From positions 1 to 41,543 of the forward strand of contig JAFTDF010000013.1 of NCBI GenBank assembly GCA_017454295.1: a stretch of DNA of 41,543 bases, read 5' to 3'. Under the pieces are notes generated by a model. It was not told the DNA's origin, did not search any database, and saw nothing but the letters and a program-made list of their open reading frames with translations. Source of the DNA: Bacilli bacterium. GTDB lineage: Bacteria; Bacillota_I; Bacilli_A; RFN20; CAG-826. Positions 40,013 through 41,543 of this stretch are shown here, piece after piece. Both the position numbers and the translations under genes were made by a program. Every line of letters begins with the position of its first letter. The stretch's first letter is position 1.

Positions 40013-41218
40013 CTATCTATCGAAGAACGTCCCGCTGCGAAGCATTCCCCAGATGCACACCAGGAGCTTCCTGCAGGCCGCCGTCGCAGCCGCCTTGTGG
40101 CAAAGGCCGCTGCTTTTCTTTTTCGAGTAGAATTCGGTTATCGCGTTGGACGCTTTGTGAATCGCCATGTTCTCCACGGCCAGGTATAGGTATTTCCTTA
40201 GGAACGCGTTCCCCTTCCTGGTTATGGAATAATGCAGACCGTCGTTCCTGCCCGACTGGAGGATCGTCGGGTCCAGCCCCGCGTATGCGACCAAGCCGTT
40301 CCGGCTAGCGAACCTGGACGGATCCCCGATTTCGGCGCAAAGCAACGCGGCCAGGACGTCGCCCGTCCCGTCGATGGACAGGATCTGGGCGAAATGGGGG
40401 AGCCCCTTGGCCAAGGCGATCAGCCTTTCGGTCGCCTCGTCCAACGCCTCCATGTCCCGCTTGACGTCCGACATGGCGGACATGAGGGCATCGACTTCGC
40501 CGTCGTTCGGGGAGCATCCGCTCAGGGCGTCCTTCGCGTAGGCGATGAGCTTTGACGCCACAGTTTGCCTCGAAGCTCTGCCGACTCGGATTTTGGCCCC
40601 GTCCATCGCCTTGGCGATCGATTCCCCCTTCGCCTTCGCGAGCCTCTCGGGATGCCCGTATTTCCCGACCGCCCACATCGCGTATCCGCTGAACGGATCG
40701 CACGCCTCGTCCAATGAAGGCCAGACGCAGTCGAGGCTTTTCCGGTATTGGTTCTTCGACGCGGTTAGCCTGTCGACGATCGCGGCCCTCCTTCGGGAGA
40801 GCGAATACAGTTGGGAATAAAGGGAGGATTTGGGCGTGACCCTCCTCAGGCTTCTGGTGTAGGCGACCTCGGCTATGACGGCGCAGTCGAGCGCGTCCGT
40901 CTTCGTGGGCCTGAGTTTGCTCTTCCGCACCTTGGCCGATTCCAGGGGCGATATTAGGTAGACTTCCAGGCCATTCAGCTCCGCCCATCTGATTACGGGC
41001 TTCGAGTAGACGCCGGTTGCCTCTAGAACGACCTTCGGCCTCCTTCCCGTCTTCCGCTCAAGCGCTTCGGAGATCCCCTCCGCGGCCGCCATGCCGCTTT
41101 TGCTGTGCGCCACTTTGATCGGCTTGGACGACGGTTTGCCGAACGAGAGATAGCCTTGGCAATGGCTGCTTCCCTTCGACGCGTCGAACGCCAATATGGG
41201 CGCTTCCCTGTCTATCAT
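40013..41218 (-). CDS. IS110-family transposase (RuvC-like DEDD recombinase)
   Basis: A 401-residue IS110 recombinase. The N-terminal DEDD domain has D12 (LAFDASKG), E66 (VVLEATGVY), D108 and D111 (PTKTDALDCA). The C-terminal Transposase_20 domain has SIDGTGDVLAALLCAEIGD near 282, RNGLVAYAGLDP near 310, and SGRNDGLHYSITRKGNAFLR with the catalytic-Ser region. AAGGAAGG precedes the ATG. It looks complete. The GC-rich codon use (many TCC, GCC, GGG) differs from the neighbours, as does that of the IS1595 gene, which supports recent arrival. Enzymes of this family work with a bridge RNA from the element's non-coding end. Confidence 0.93.
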   Translation of the reverse strand: MIDREAPILAFDASKGSSHCQGYLSFGKPSSKPIKVAHSKSGMAAAEGISEALERKTGRRPKVVLEATGVYSKPVIRWAELNGLEVYLISPLESAKVRKSKLRPTKTDALDCAVIAEVAYTRSLRRVTPKSSLYSQLYSLSRRRAAIVDRLTASKNQYRKSLDCVWPSLDEACDPFSGYAMWAVGKYGHPERLAKAKGESIAKAMDGAKIRVGRASRQTVASKLIAYAKDALSGCSPNDGEVDALMSAMSDVKRDMEALDEATERLIALAKGLPHFAQILSIDGTGDVLAALLCAEIGDPSRFASRNGLVAYAGLDPTILQSGRNDGLHYSITRKGNAFLRKYLYLAVENMAIHKASNAITEFYSKKKSSGLCHKAAATAACRKLLVCIWGMLRSGTFFDR

Positions 41219-41543
41219 GTAAATAGACCTTCCTTCCTGGCATTTGGATCCTTCCCGTGATCCGCGTTCGTCCGATGGCGTCGCTTTTTCCTAAGATGTA
41301 CTCGCGATAACAGGATGTTTCGCATTAGGGTTAAACGCGCTCCTCCAAAGGTGCGGACCGCGCATTTTCTTATCCGAGCATACGCTCAAAAAGCCCCACG
41401 CGCTGATCCGCCATTCCCCTTGCATGCCTGTAAAGGGAAAGCCGAGGCCATGGCCTCTCTCCGGGAATCCGAGAGGGATATTACCCTTGATACGGATTAT
41501 TCATAGGAGGGAAACTATTTCCTCGGCTCTAAGTGTAGGAAAA
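41219..41543 (-). other. Non-coding flank upstream of the IS110 gene, possible bridge-RNA region
   Basis: No credible gene lies here. It contains a perfect 14-bp palindrome, GAGGCCATGGCCTC (41444-41457), followed directly by a hairpin-forming stretch around TCTCCGGGAATCCGAGA (41457-41473). In IS110-group elements the non-coding end upstream of the recombinase gene encodes the bridge RNA. Whether the element includes all of this stretch is unknown, and the window ends within it. Confidence 0.4.

Overview
The window looks like chromosome from an uncultured, probably gut-associated, low-to-mid GC Gram-positive of the class Bacilli, possibly near the Erysipelotrichia/Mollicutes side. Three things suggest this: many lipoproteins with an N-terminal Cys followed by Ser-rich spacers, AGGAGG-type ribosome sites, and an ABC transporter plus surface-nuclease cluster of a kind known from mycoplasmas. 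TGA is an ordinary stop (for example at the end of pncA), so the mycoplasma code is not used. The lineage is an inference.

Layout: 1-860 is a transposase remnant and the promoter of a two-gene RloA/RloB (AbiL-like) defence module (858-2823). 2911-3143 is a decayed gene. 3146-12191 is a minus-strand block of lipoproteins, two subtilisin-like (S8) proteases, a small membrane protein and an ECF sigma factor. A tRNA-Lys and a complete IS1595-type element (5706-6885) interrupt this block, and the element has cut the front off an already broken lipoprotein gene. Two members of the block share an almost identical promoter-like motif, a candidate target of the ECF factor. 12340-13748 holds two plus-strand genes of unknown function. 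13752-15876 holds two RDD membrane proteins. 16058-20650 holds two AAA+/DUF4143-type ATPases around an Ig-like/OB-fold lipoprotein. 20800-22060 is a DUF3990 (ADP-ribosyltransferase-like) toxin plus HTH module.

22195-36482 is one long minus-strand operon: a large membrane protein, an ABC ATPase with an inserted domain of about 275 residues, two permeases, two tandem solute-binding lipoproteins, a nuclease lipoprotein (SNase fold, all catalytic residues present), a zinc-ribbon membrane protein, and a 1047-residue lipoprotein built from Ig-like and OB-like domains. I read it as a surface system that may cut extracellular nucleic acid and import the products.

36692-38400 is NAD salvage (pncA, pncB). 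It lies directly downstream of a second DUF3990 module (38446-39770) in which the HTH is fused to the DUF3990 domain. The same 32-bp dyad sits in front of that fusion gene and in front of pncA, so the HTH-DUF3990 protein may be an NAD-responsive regulator of NAD salvage, or a NAD-consuming toxin tied to it. The window ends with an IS110 transposase (40013-41218) and its non-coding flank.

All family calls come from motifs read by eye. No database search was run.
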